Assembly (NCBI GenBank): GCA_003117195.1
Contig: BDSI01000004.1
Coordinates: 2,103,290 to 2,167,289 of the forward strand
DNA length: 64,000 nt
DNA from: Eudorina sp. 2006-703-Eu-15
Lineage: Eukaryota > Chlorophyta > Chlorophyceae > Chlamydomonadales > Volvocaceae
Direction of reading: 5' to 3'
The notes beneath the pieces are model-generated. The model saw nothing but the letters and a program-made list of their open reading frames with translations. It was not told the origin of the DNA and made no database searches. Both the position numbers and the translations under genes were made by a program. Shown here one piece after another: positions 1-11,694 of this stretch. Numbering within the stretch: position 1 is the first letter of the stretch; each line of letters opens with the position of its first letter.

Positions 1-449
1 CCTCGTACATCGATTCCGTACGCAGCCCAAAAATGTTCACGCAGTCCGCAGATGGCATCAAGGCATGGTTGGACGTAATAAGCCTTAGTTGCCTTGGCGT
101 CATGGCCGTCAGTACTTTGGAATGGAGCACACAGAACTTAAACCCGGCTTACTTGCTCCGACCTGGTCTTTGGTTCACTCCCGACACTCTTCCTGTTGTT
201 GGCATAGATGTGCTGGTTGCACAGGACATTCTCTTTGCGTTGCGGGCGGCCGATCATAATGACCATTTCGTTGCGGACAGCTGGCTTCGCGCAGTCCAAT
301 GCGCACAGCTTGCACATGATCGGTAAGGATTTTTGGGAGTCATCTCCTGTTCGGGCGTTTGAGTTGACGTCGGAACCCGTTCCATCGGTTTTGTGCGCAA
401 TGCTTGTGCAAGAATCCCCGAATCTTAGTTTTCAGAGGGGAGACAGAAT
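1..449. other. 5' flank, no gene assigned
   Basis: This stretch has lower GC than the exons that follow. It holds an unrecognised 97-residue open frame at 33-326 on the plus strand, which has no clear motif or splice context. Upstream exons of the NCA2-like gene could lie to the left of the window. Confidence 0.4.
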
Positions 450-3400
450 ATGACGTGCCTTCGCCCGCCATCTGTCCTCCCGTCCCGCACCTCCTTCCCC
501 AGACTGCTTGCCGACCTGCAGGAGGTGGACCGCAACCTCACCTTCTGGCAGCGCCAGGTGTCCGCGGGCGGCGTGTGGTCCCACGGCGCCTTCATGTTGC
601 TCAGCCGGGGCCCTCTGTCCTTCGCGGAGGACGTGGCGGGTGCCACCAGGGGCCTGGTGACGCGCCGGCTGGTGCCGCTTCTGGCGCCCCTGGCACCGCA
701 CCTGCACAGCCTGACCGCGAGGGCGTCAGTGCCTAGCGCCCGGGCGGAACAGCACAAGTCTGCGGCAGCTGCGACTGGAGGGACTGCGCGGACCGGGTCG
801 GTCGCGGACGGCGCTGCAGCTGCTACTGCTGCTACTACTGCTACTGCCGCCGAGGTTCCTGCGGGCGACGCCGCCACTGCGACTGCCACCGCCACCGCCA
901 CCGCCACGGACATGATGCAGCAGCGGGTGGGTCTCCGCGGCCGCTGGGGAAGGAACGGAGTCAGCTTACCTCCTGTCCTGGCAGTTCCTGTCCCGGCGGT
1001 GTCCAGTGTCCAGTGTCCTCGCCAGGGGGTCCGCCCACGAATGGGAGACTCCCCGGGCGTGACCTTGAGGCCTGCCCGGATTAGCAGGGCCGGGCCCGTG
1101 CTGCGGGACAACACCCCAGGAGGGCAGCGGAAGGGGGCGCGGAGGTACCCAATCTCCGTGGTCCTTGCCCCGGGACCTCCTCAGGCGCCACGCGACGGAT
1201 GGCGTCCATGCGTCTAGGTCCGATGTGCGCGCACCCCCAAAGGGGACAGGCCCCTAAAAACGCCGCGTCCCCCGATGCGGGGTCACCGGCGTCTCTCCCC
1301 CGATGCGGGGTCACCGGCGTCCCTCGCCCGTGTGCGCACTCGGCAGGTGCTGCTGCTCCGGGGGCTGCGGCTGCGGCTGGCGCGCGCGCTGGCAGAGCTG
1401 ACGGAAGCTGCAGGTGGGTGGGTTGGGCGTGAGGAGCTGGGAGTGGAAGGAGAGGAGGGTGTTAGAGGCATGACGGCGATGGCCAGGCGGGAGGGGTGGG
1501 GAGGGGAGCGGGAAGGCCGACAGCGCAGCGTGGCGCGCGCTTACCAAGTTACCATGGACAGTCACACGGCAGACCTACCACCGGTGCCGTGCCAACTACC
1601 ACCGGTCCCCACGCACCCCGCACACCCATATCCGGCCAGCCAGCGCTGCAGCCGCAGGGAAGCCACGGCCTCCCCCCGGAAGGCGACATCGCGGGCGGAG
1701 AGACGCAGCGTGGGGTCGGGCAAAGGGCCTGAGGCCGGCCGGGTAATCAGGCAAGCCAACAGGACGGAGGACAACGCGGGGGGATGCCAGGCGAGCTGCT
1801 CGGGCAGCGTCCTTGCTTTCTGGGTTTGGGGGCCCCCGCAACCGAAAGGTCGCCGCCTCAATTCGGACGGGGTCTCGGGGCTCACCGGATCGGGATGAAG
1901 ATGGACGGATCAGGGATGGGCAGCCCTGTCTGCGGAGCCCGCGCTCGCCCGCCCTGCTCCCCGCATGACACGGCACGGCACGGCACGACACGCGCACATG
2001 ATTCGGAACGTGCCGCCTGCGCCGCCCCCATCCCCACCCTGTACCCATATGTCCCATGCTCTTGTCGCTTGTTGTCGGTCGTCCTCGAATCTCGAGTCTC
2101 CCTTATCAACCTGCTCGTGGCGCGTGGCAGGGCGACTGCGGGTCGGGGACCTGCTGGCGGCGGTGGCGCCCCGGGAGGTGCCCTCCACGTCCGCAGCGGC
2201 GGCGGCGTCGCTGGCGGGGGCGGGCTCGGTGCCGATGGGCTTCGCGGCGGCAGCGGCCGAGGTGGCGCAGGGGCGGCTGCCGTCCTTTGCCGGGCGCGTC
2301 AGGCAGCAGGAGAGGGAGCTGGCGGTCCTGCAGGTGTGGGTGGGCTGGGTGGGCCCTGTGCGGGGGCGCGGTCGGTCGGGACACCGTCCACGTCCATGCT
2401 GCTGCACAACAACACGAGAGCCCCGAGAGCCCTGCAAGGTGCTCTGCCAGGTGCTCTGTGGTTGGGTTCTTCTTCAAGTAACACTACTTGGAGGGATCGA
2501 GGCGTGGCCCCGCGATCGAATCAATGCCGCGCGAAAACGGGATTCTTTACGGAGCAGGCAGCCGTCCTCCTTGGAGTGCAGGTGCGGCGGAACACGGTGG
2601 AAATGAGATTTCCGCTGCGTCTCGGCTGCGACCGTGGGTTTGTCCCCTGGCCTGAGCTATATGGGCGCGCGGTGCAGACCCGTCCGCCTTGCCTCGGTGC
2701 CTGACAGAACGGTCGGCACCCCCCGGTGTGATGTAGGCCGTCGAGGATGCCGTACTGTCTGCCGTACGTGGCATGCTGGCGGCACTCCGCGGCCTCCTGG
2801 CGTTTGCTGGCGACCAATTGGAGGAGGGCAGTCTGGAATCGTGGGTGGAAGCGGGATGTGGTTCCGGAGCAACAGAGCCGCAGCTCTCCCTGGAGCTCCG
2901 ACAGCTCCTCGATCTGCTGCGCGTGCAGCCCCCAGCCGTACGGCCGTTGGGCCTGCCTCCGAAACCGCACGTGACACCGGGGACGCCCCCACCTGGAGGT
3001 GCGGCGGCGCCGGGCGCAGACCGTCCCATGGGTCTGCAGCTCGTGTCGGAGGGCTGCTCGGCGGCCGCGGCGCTGGGGGCGGCACGGAGGGCGGCGGCCT
3101 CGGCGGGTGAGGCGCGGTGCGGCTTGGGTGCGCGTGCGCGCGTGGTGCTGCCGCCGCGGCAGTCGTAGCTGTGGTCGTACCTGATGTCGTACCCGTGCAC
3201 GTGCCCCCCGAGCGCCGCTCCATCTGCCACCACCTCAGGCCCCGTGCGAGGGCTTCCGGCCCCTGATGTCTTGTCGTCAGCTGCTCCCCTGCCCCCCCCC
3301 TGCTCCCTTACACACCACCGCGCAAAGCTCCCTCACACACCACCGCACACAGCTCCCTCACACACACCACCGCACAGCGCTGCACTCCACTGCATGCCAA

Positions 3401-6400
3401 TACCCACGCACACACACCCACGCGGCCACGCCATGGACAGACACAGCTGGCCATTACGCACATGATGCACGTCATACCAGCCAATCAGCCGCACCCTGCT
3501 CATCACCATATCCCGTCACCCAGCACGCACCGGCCTCCCCCCGTGGTTGCCGCAGGCCCCCTGGTGCCGCTGCCCGCCACGGCCCGCATCCCCTCCCGCT
3601 TCCAGCGCCACTGGCTGCGGTACTGCGCGGCCGGGGCGCTGGTACTGTACGGCGGGGTGTTTCTGGTACGGCATAGTCGTCTGGCGGGGAGCGACGACTT
3701 GGAAAGGTACGGGCGGGGGTGTCGTGCGGTCAAGAGGGGGCCGGTGGAGGGATATGAGGACGTGGGCTGGAGGGGCCGAGGGCGGGCCCGTACAGGATCT
3801 GGTATAACGCCGCAGGCGCGTTTCGCGGCGCGGGTGTCGCGGGACATGGCGCATGGGGAGCGGTGATGCGGCCGGTCGGTCGGTCGGTCGGTCGGTCGGT
3901 CGTTGGAAACCAAACCATGACGGGACCGTGATGCCAACCGGCCGCTCGGCCCGGTTGCCGCACCCGAGCTGCTGATGGGTCGGATCGGGTCCGGTCGGGT
4001 TGGGTTCGGTGGGTCGGGGCGGGACCTGAAAGGCAAAGGAGCACCCGGGTCGTGGGTCTGCTCGGGTGTGTGGCCCACAGCTGCTCGCTGTCAGGCTGCA
4101 CGACGCTGTTTCCAGCGCACAGGCGCAGGCGTGGAGGCGCAGGGGTGGGGTGGGTTGCAGGTGGCGGCCGCTGACTCTCACATGAGGATAGCCGGCCCGC
4201 TATGCACGCCGCCCCAACCCCGACCCCTCCCCGACCCCTCCCCAACCCCGGGTAATCCGACAGGTGGGTCCGGACAGCCGCGTCCGCCGTACGCTCGGCC
4301 CTGCGCACCCACGTGGTGGAGCCCCTCGCCGCCGTACGGGACGAGCTGTTCCGTACCTTCCGCGACCGGCCCGCCATCGCGTCGCCCCAAGATTTCTCCC
4401 TCAGTCGGGAGTCGTTGCTGCGCATGCTTGCGGACTTTGCGGCGGATCACCAAAATTACGGCGCTGCTGGTGGCGGTGGCGGCGGGGGCGCCGCCGCCAC
4501 CGGCACCGTTTCGACGCCTGGCACCAGCACCTCTAGCGCAAGCGCATCAGCAGCAACGTCCGCAAATGCCCTGACGGCTAGTGGGCAGCAGTCGTCGCCC
4601 GCTGCCGGAGGCAGCGACGGCGGGGCCGGGATCTTCGGTGGCGACAGCGACGTCGTACAGGACGATCCCGGGCTTGCGGCTGGGATGGCCATCCTGATGC
4701 GGTCGTACGAGGACGAGCTACGACACCCGCTCCGAAACCTGGTGCTCGGGGACCTGGCGCGGGCTCTCCTCATCCAGGTGGGTGGGTGACATGGAACGGG
4801 GTGTCGCGGCGCGGTCTTGACTGGATGGGTGGGTGGATGGGTGCGTTTGGTTGGATCCGGTGCTGGCAAGGTGTTTGGCACAGCCGCGGGACAGCTATCC
4901 TGGTCCAGCTACCGCGTAGGCTGAATACCTCACTTCTGCCCCCCGTCGCGCGGGTTCCAACCCTCATACCATGTCTACCAATTTCCCGTACCCCACGTGC
5001 CATGTCTACCCCGCAATTTCTCATACCACGCATACCCCTAGACCCAAGCCCTTCCTCGTCTGGCTTTCCAATCACCCCGACCCCCCCTCCGCACCCCTAC
5101 CCCCCCCCCCGCGCGTCCCGCGCCCCTCCCCGCAGGTCCAGCGCGTCAAGGTGGACGGCGAGGCGGCCATGCTGCGATTGGACCAGATCCTGCGCGCCAA
5201 CGAGCTGTCGCTCAGCCTCATGGCAGCCATGCCGGCGCTGGCTATCTCGTTGGCGGTGACACTTGGGGTGGCAAGGTGCGGGGAGGGGTTGGTGACCCGC
5301 GGGGGCGCGGGCGCGGGCGGGTGGGTATGGCTGGCTGTTTGGGTTGGAGTCCGGCGGCGCGCCTCCCGCCCGGCCGGCACAGTGGCACTGGAGAAGGGAG
5401 AGGTGGCCGCTGGGTGCCGGGAGGCCGCTCCAGGGTGGCCGCTGGGTGCCGGGAGGCCGCTCCAGGGTGGCCGCTGGGTGCCGGGAGGCCGCTCCAGGGT
5501 GGCCGCCGGGTGCCGGGAGGCCGCTCCAGGGTGGCCGCGGGGTGTCGGGAGGCCGCTCCAGGGTGGCCGCCGGGTCGCCTGAGGGGAGGAGCGCCGCAAA
5601 GGCCCCACAGACACCACGCATCAGCAGCAGCAGCAGCCCTCCCCTGTCGCCGTACTGCGGTCTCACATGGCACATCCCGTCACCCGACCCCTTGGCCGCG
5701 CCTAGGCTGTTTTTCCCTTCAACCCTCTGCATGTGCACCCACCGTTTGAACATCTGTGCATGTCGGTTGCGGGCAGCCATCCGCGGGCCCATGTGCGGTT
5801 TCGCATCCTGAAATGAAACACAAAGGGGGGTGATGCGCCCAACCCTTTTGTGTATTGTTGATGGTGCCCCTGTTCTGTCTCGCCCGACACACGTGTCTAA
5901 CCCCCTCCCCCCCACACACACCACCACCACCGCCCCACGACAACCCGTCAGGTTGGTCGTCCCGCGTGCACCGGACCGCAAGCGCGCTGCCGTACCTTCC
6001 CGTCTGGCCATGGCCTCCCTGGAGGTGGCGCTCAGTCAGCTGGCCGCAGCGGAGGAGCAGCAGCAGCAGCAGCTGGAGGCGGCTGCGTACGAAAGTAGGG
6101 ATGCGCCCTCGGATGTCGCCGCGGCGTCAGCCGCGGCTGATGCCTCTGCTGCAGCAGTGGAGGAACTGCGGGGCCTGGTGGTGTACCGGCTGTGCAGAGT
6201 AAGGCGAGGGGTTGGCGGGACGGGGGCGGCGCGGGGCGGTGCACTGGCGGGTTGGGGCTACAGGGGTCCGTGAGGGTGCGTCCTCGGCCCCCGCCCTCAG
6301 GTACCTGTGTGCCGTCCGGCAAGGCCCCACGCGGCCCTCCTCCGTTCCGCTGCTGGGCCAGGGAGGCCCACCTCGCCCCAGTGGCGCTGTACCCTCCCAC

Positions 6401-6950
6401 TGTACGACTGCGTGGACTGCCTACCCGGCTGGTGGGCTACCGTGTCGACCTGTCGTGTGTTCCCCAGTTCCACACCTTGTCGCTGTGCCCTGCTGACAAA
6501 TACGGTACCGTATCGACATTAACGCCGCCGTTGTTGTAACGCGGCAAAGGTATCATGCGATGCGCTGCTTAGTCGAGGTGCTGCTGGGCAGCCCGTCCGG
6601 GGGGCATGTGAACCCGCTTGCCTTGCGCCCTCGGGCGCCACCACCACCACCACCACCGGGCGTGTTCCCTGCCACACCCCTTCCTGGGCACGCCGCCGCG
6701 TTGGTCCTTTCTGTCTGACGTGTTTCGGCCCACCCTCATGCCTGCCCGCCGCTGTCCGCGCCCTTACGCCTGAGCTCAGGTGTACGAGGAGGTCACGGGG
6801 CTGTACGCCGCCGCCGACCGCACCTCCCGCTTCAGCGAGTGGCGGCAGCTGTACGAGGACCTGTTGCGGCTGGCGGCGCCGGCCCCACCCCGGGAGCGCC
6901 TGGTCACCCACCAGCGCATGATGCGCACCTACACCGTGTTCCAGAGATAG
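450..6950 (+). CDS. NCA2: NCA2/DGS1-family mitochondrial membrane protein
   Basis: Nine exons fit consensus GT-AG sites in one continuous frame: 450-926, 1347-1413, 2131-2333, 2737-3106, 3556-3706, 4264-4777, 5136-5275, 5952-6198 and 6780-6950, giving 779 residues and ending TAG. Family blocks seen: FMLLSRGPLSF near the N-terminus; a membrane segment RYCAAGALVLYGGVFLVRHS; VEPLAAVRDELFRTFRD; then VQRVKVDGEAAMLRLDQILR followed by a second hydrophobic segment; and a C-terminal EWRQLYEDLLRLAAP. NCA2 in yeast affects expression of the mitochondrial ATP6/ATP8 genes, and the Arabidopsis homologue DGS1 is a mitochondrial outer-membrane protein linked to lipid trafficking. A Gly/Ala/Ser-rich insert in exon 6 is low complexity. 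The ATG at 450 is in frame, but an acceptor ending at 502 is equally possible, so the true start may lie further upstream. Confidence 0.82.
5402..5577. repeat. 32-bp minisatellite in an NCA2 intron
   Basis: About five copies of a 32-bp unit (GTGGCCGCTGGGTGCCGGGA and 12 more bases) lie head to tail in intron 7 of the NCA2-like gene, with a few substitutions between copies. They lie wholly between the donor at 5276 and the acceptor at 5951. Confidence 0.85.
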
Positions 6951-9437
6951 ACAGGAGGGAGCACTCCCGGGAGGGCCGTCCGGCTGCTGGTGCAGTGTTG
7001 CAGGACACTAGATAGCGACATATTGCGCAGTTTGGAGAGTGTTTAGATAAAAGAGTGCGTGTACTTGTGCGTGCTTGTGTGTACATGTTCACTTTGAGGC
7101 TATGTCTTCCAGTGATCCTCCTACAGCAGGTTGAGTGCGAGAATCCATGCAGGGGTACAGTGGGGCTCTTCAGCGGCCGCCGCTGTAGGGGGCGCGTTTT
7201 TCCAGGCAGGCTGGTTCAGGTGCAGCAGGCTGGCTCAAGCGCTCAAGTCTCTGAACGCAACCGTTACATGGTGAACTTGGTTTGATTTGTGAGCCCCGTC
7301 CTCGCAGGGTGCGGCTCCCTGGAGTTACCGCAGTTCAGCAGTCCCGACGTCGCCCTGGGCGGACGAGTGAGTGCGTACGTGCGTGCGTGCGGGAACAGCT
7401 CGGGTGTCGGCAGGCCAGGTTGCGTCTACGATGTGATGTGGCTGTCGTGAAGTCCTGGCGTCCTGTCCACTGTCTGGAAGCGAGGAACGTGAAGGCGGCG
7501 GGCATCCGCATTGCGTATCGGTGTGCTTGCCGCATGTCTAAGACATGCGGGAGCGCAGGCGGGTGGCAGTGGTTGCTGGTGTCATCGGGTTTTGATACGG
7601 GATGAACCATAGTTTCGAAATGAATGATTCAATGGTACGGCGGCTGTGCAACCGGATAGTGGGACAGGTGAGTGCGGGTGGGCGTGGCAGGCAGTCTGGC
7701 GAGGTGCCGGATGGGGTATCTGCGTTTGCGCCGCCGGCCCCTTCAGGTTGCGAAGACGGGTTTGCGAAGGCAGGCTTGCGCACGCCAAGCGGTCCCCTGG
7801 CTAATGCCCAGAAGTCAGGAAGCCTGGAGGCGGGTCTGCGACATGGCCTTCCCACTGGCCAGTATTGTAACTGGTGTGGTACCAGAAGGAACCTGAGAAG
7901 CCCAGGCGAGAGCCGCGAATTGGTGTTTCTTTTGCGAATGTAAAAATCCCAGCGCGTCTTAGAAAATTGCGTTATATCGTTAAGGGTACTGTGGCATCTC
8001 TGGCGCATGTCATGCATTACTTAGTAATGGCGCCGCACGACGCCGCATGGCACCGCACGACACTTCGTCTGGCCCATGAACCGTTCACGTTTTATCATCG
8101 GTCATCTCGGAGCCATATGCAACGCAATTGATCAGCACTTTACGCATAATCAGGGCGCTTGGCTGCCGGTGCACGCTGAAGCGAACATCCTTCAAGGTCT
8201 TGTGCACTTATGCGCCCTTGAAATTGCACGTCGGTTGCGTTTTGATTTATTTAAGGAAGTCTTCAGGAGATGAGGAGCCTTAAACTTAAATGCGGCTGTT
8301 GTACTGCAAGTACGGGCGCATGCAAAAATTCAGGCACAAGCGACAGATCAACGCAAGCTGGCTGCAACAAACGCTGTCAATTAACGCGACCGAGCTTGAG
8401 ATGAGCTGAGACAAAAGTCCGTGGTTGCTCAAGGTGCGGCACAGCGTTTGGAAACACATCGACCGAGCTTGTTTTCTTCAGTCGCGCGCGATGTCGGAGC
8501 CCGGGGCTGTGGCAAATGGCTCTCCATGGGTAAGAATAGCAAGCTCTTGCAAGGGCAGTTGTGCACTTGCAACCCCCTTTTCCTGACATTTGGTAAACCA
8601 TGCGCTTTGTTGGCACAGGGCCAGTCCGCATCCGTGCAGACGCTTCAAGGCAATGTTGAATTGCGTAGTCCTGAGGATCATCACCGCGCCGCGTTGACCA
8701 GGGCTTACCACAAAGCACGCGCGGCGTTGGAAACAGCCAACAAGGTGATCGCGGACATCGCCTCGAGTTTCTACGATGTCGAGGCCAGCCAGAACGATGT
8801 CTCAGCACGTCTTACGGGACGGGCCGCAACGCGCTACGCTGGCAAGAAGCGCAAGCTCAGCCCGTCCGTCTACGACTACACGGACTCCTGTCTCGCGGCT
8901 TCAAGGGCTGCCACGCCGACGCAGGCAGGTGGTAGTTGCTCCGTTGCCGATGGAAGCGAACGCTGTAGATACGTTCTTTGCGTAGCGTAGGCGTTTTCTG
9001 CGTCTTCCTTACCGCCATTCTGGGCGTAAAAAGTATGTGTTATTTGGCAGCTAGCAGGGCATCAGTCCGGCTGTGCTTCGCGCCGCGACTAGTTGTGCGT
9101 CCTATGCGCGGCCAACGACACCCCGTTCTATGCGCTGCAACACGATCAAATTTACGCAATATTACGTGACGACCGCCTTAGCGCCGCACTACTTCCGCGG
9201 GACTCAGCAGCATTGCACGTATCCTTAGCCGTTAGCCCCTCCCCCACAATTCTGTGGAGAACGTCGAGATGGGGGAAGATAATGTAACCGTCACAAGGGA
9301 AAGGTGTTGCGTGTGCCACTGCCCGTGCCAACAATGCTTACCCTTGAGTGTTCTCCACTTAATATCCTTCTCCCCCAAACCGCCGCATTCGCTCCACCTC
9401 ACCCGCTTGCGTCTCCCAACCCCCCTGACCGAAACAG
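6951..9437. other. Low-GC region with unassigned open frames
   Basis: Between the NCA2-like stop and the first recognised SNF2-like exon the GC content drops and codon use differs from both neighbours. Short open frames occur at 7602-7943, 8076-8273, 8421-8990 and 9093-9287 (plus strand). They could be upstream exons of the SNF2-like gene, a degenerate mobile element or non-coding sequence. A TGTAA at 7866-7870 could be a poly(A) signal for the upstream gene but is 916 bp beyond its stop. Confidence 0.35.
8421..8990 (+). CDS. Hypothetical open frame, possible upstream exon
   Basis: This is an uninterrupted 189-codon frame with a plausible internal acceptor before GGCCAGTCC (near 8622) and a donor CAG|GTGGTAG at 8929. 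The predicted middle part is helical and charged (HRAALTRAYHKARAALETAN) and is followed by a basic GKKRK stretch resembling a nuclear localisation signal. That would suit an N-terminal part of the SNF2-like gene, but the donor phase (1) does not match the phase-0 acceptor at 9437, so at least one further exon would be needed. Codons are less GC-rich than in the SNF2-like exons. No family was recognised. Confidence 0.25.
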   Translation: MVAQGAAQRLETHRPSLFSSVARDVGARGCGKWLSMGKNSKLLQGQLCTCNPLFLTFGKPCALLAQGQSASVQTLQGNVELRSPEDHHRAALTRAYHKARAALETANKVIADIASSFYDVEASQNDVSARLTGRAATRYAGKKRKLSPSVYDYTDSCLAASRAATPTQAGGSCSVADGSERCRYVLCVA

Positions 9438-11694
9438 GAGCTGCTGCCCGCCTGTCGTAACGAGCTGCGCAACCACCAGCTCCAGGCCGTCCGGTGGCTG
9501 GCCTCCCTGGAGCAGCAAGGCGCGGGCGGCGTATTGGCAGATGAGTTGGAGGACGACCGGCGCGCGGAGGTGGCGGGGCTGCTGTCGCACATGCTCGCGA
9601 CGGCCCCGCACCTGGAGCACGTGCACACGCCGCTGGGACTGGGACACGCGTCGGCGGCGCCCGGTGTCGGAGGCGGCGGCAGCGCCGCCTCCGGCGCGCA
9701 GGTGTGCATGCTGCTCGCCCCCGGCCGCAGCCTGAGCGGCTGGGCGGAGGTGATCAACGAGCACGTGGACGTGTGCCTGCATGTGTACGACGGTTCGGCG
9801 AGCAGCGCTGCGGCCCTGCAGGCGATGTGCGCAGGTGGGTCGTTTCGTTTGAGCGCTGAGCGGACTGCAGGCCGGACATCCTGTCTTTAGCCAGCGGTAA
9901 CATCAGCGTGGGATATGATTTGCTGTGCGCGCGTCCCGACCCACACACACCTTAGCGCTGGCCTTGCACTGGGGTTCCATTTGTGCTGTGCGGTCCGGTC
10001 ACGACCCACATCGCTATGTCTCGCAAGGTCAACCCTAGAAGTCGCCCACACCCGCGAGGTCCACCAAGCCTCCGTACCCACCCCCCGTCCCTGTTGCTCC
10101 ACCTGCCCCTCAGGCTCAGCCGCCAGGGGCGCACATCCGCCACCCCACGCCCAGCACCACTCAGGTGCACAAGCGCCGGGCCTCGGCCCGCTGTCGCAGC
10201 AGCAGCAACCGGGCCCCGTAGCAGCGCCCGCAGCCCCCCTCAGCGCCGGTCCCCGCGGGGTCCCCCCTGGCGGCGTTCATCACCACAGCCACCCGCACAG
10301 CCTGCTCGGCTCTGCCAGCAACAGCAGCGCCGCCGGGGTCTTCCCGCCGGGCCGACCGGGCCACGCTGCCGGACCCGCGGCATCGCCACTAATCATGCGG
10401 CAGCCCGGCCCCGGAGCTTCAGGCAGGTCGCTGCTTGTCGTACTGGCACCCCTGGAGCACCTCCACCGAGATGCGGCGCTGCTGACCCAGATCCCGCAGC
10501 GCCTGCTCGTCGTGGACTTGGCGGTGAGCGGGGGCAGCGGTGGTGGCGGCGTTGCAGGGGCGCGCTTCAGCGGCAGCGGAGCCTCCGCCAGCGGCGTTCA
10601 TTACGGCAGCGGCGGCGCGGGGTCCAGCGCTGGCAGCGCCGCTCCTGCCGGCGGAGACAGCGGCGGCGCGGAGGGGCTCTTCGGCTGCAGCTTCGGTCCC
10701 GGCTCGGAGCCGGGCTCGGGGTCCGGCCCGGGGTCGCGAGCACGGCAGGGCATGGACCTCGAGGCCTACCACCACTTGCACCTGCTCAACCGGATGCCCG
10801 CGTCCAGTCGAGTGCTGCTGTCAGGTGCGCGGGACAGCGAGAAGGTCCACAGTGGGGTTTACGTGCCACGTGTACCGCTCTGCCATGTCACGTGCCTCAT
10901 CGAGCACGCGTCGTGTGCGTAGACAAGATGTGGGATGCAACCGCACGGCGGGCAGCATGGGTTGTGCCAGTGCCTGCTTGTGTTGAGCATCAACGTCCTT
11001 GCACGGGCTTGACTGTCGCGCCCAGTTTTGATCGCTCAGCTAAGAATCGGATGACTTGTCGCAAAGATGTACGTCTCCACTGTGGAGGCCTCCCCGACCT
11101 GCCGGTGTCTCCAACTGTCGTTTCGATGCGGCCCCCGCCGCTTCTTGTTGCACCACCGCAGCCGGCTCCCCGGAGCCGTCCGGCAACGGCATCTGGTTGC
11201 TCCTGCAGCTGCTGGCGCCCAAGATGCACCACCCGCTGTGGGAGGCGGTGTGCGAACTGCAGCAGGGCTTGGTCGCCAGCGGACCGGTGGGCAGCCAGTC
11301 CAAGGTGGGTTCGGTCGCCGGGGCGACGAAGGGATACGACCCATGGGTCGCGCGGACGCGCACGCGGCGCTGTTGGCTGCAGCCGGGACCCGCACGTCAT
11401 CTTGTCCCTGACGCCGTGACCCAGATCGCTGCCGTGCGTGGTGCGTCTTAGTCGCCAGCAGCTGCAGGAGCAGTCAGATGCCTTGAACCTCTTGGCTGCC
11501 GTGGTGCACTCCGTTTGGTGGTGGATGCGCAGGAGAGCGTGCTTGCGGACGTGCACGGGCGCCTGTGGGGCTTGCTGCGGCCGCTAACGCTGCACCGCCG
11601 CGCCCGCGACGTGGACCTTGCGACCATGCGCGCCGTCGCCACGAACTTGAACCTCTATGACCATTTCTCGGCGGTGCGCGCCGACGGCGTCTGA
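9438..11694 (+). CDS. Degenerate SNF2-type ATPase N-lobe, partial
   Basis: Four phase-consistent exons: 9438-9834, about 10114-10824, 11162-11304 and 11533-11694 (TGA). The first reads LRNHQLQAVRWLASLEQQGA then GGVLADE, matching the SNF2 signature LR..QL.G..WL..L...G..G.LADE. The Walker A part (GLGKT) that should follow is replaced by LEDDRRAEV. Later blocks keep SNF2 order: VCMLLAPGRSLSGWAEVI (family: P.S.L..W..E), LLVVDLA where DEAH is expected, RVLLSAGSPEPSGN where LTGTPLQNN is expected, and LWGLLRPLTLHRRARDVD (family: LRPFLLRR.K.DVE). Exon 2 carries long Gly/Ser/Pro-rich inserts. There is no second helicase lobe before the stop. Expected role if translated: a nuclear protein without ATPase activity; a decaying gene is the alternative. 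Confidence 0.6.

Noticed and set aside
5402..5577. CRISPR-like regular repeats
   Set aside because: The units are head-to-tail with no unique spacers, the region is intronic, and the genome is eukaryotic.
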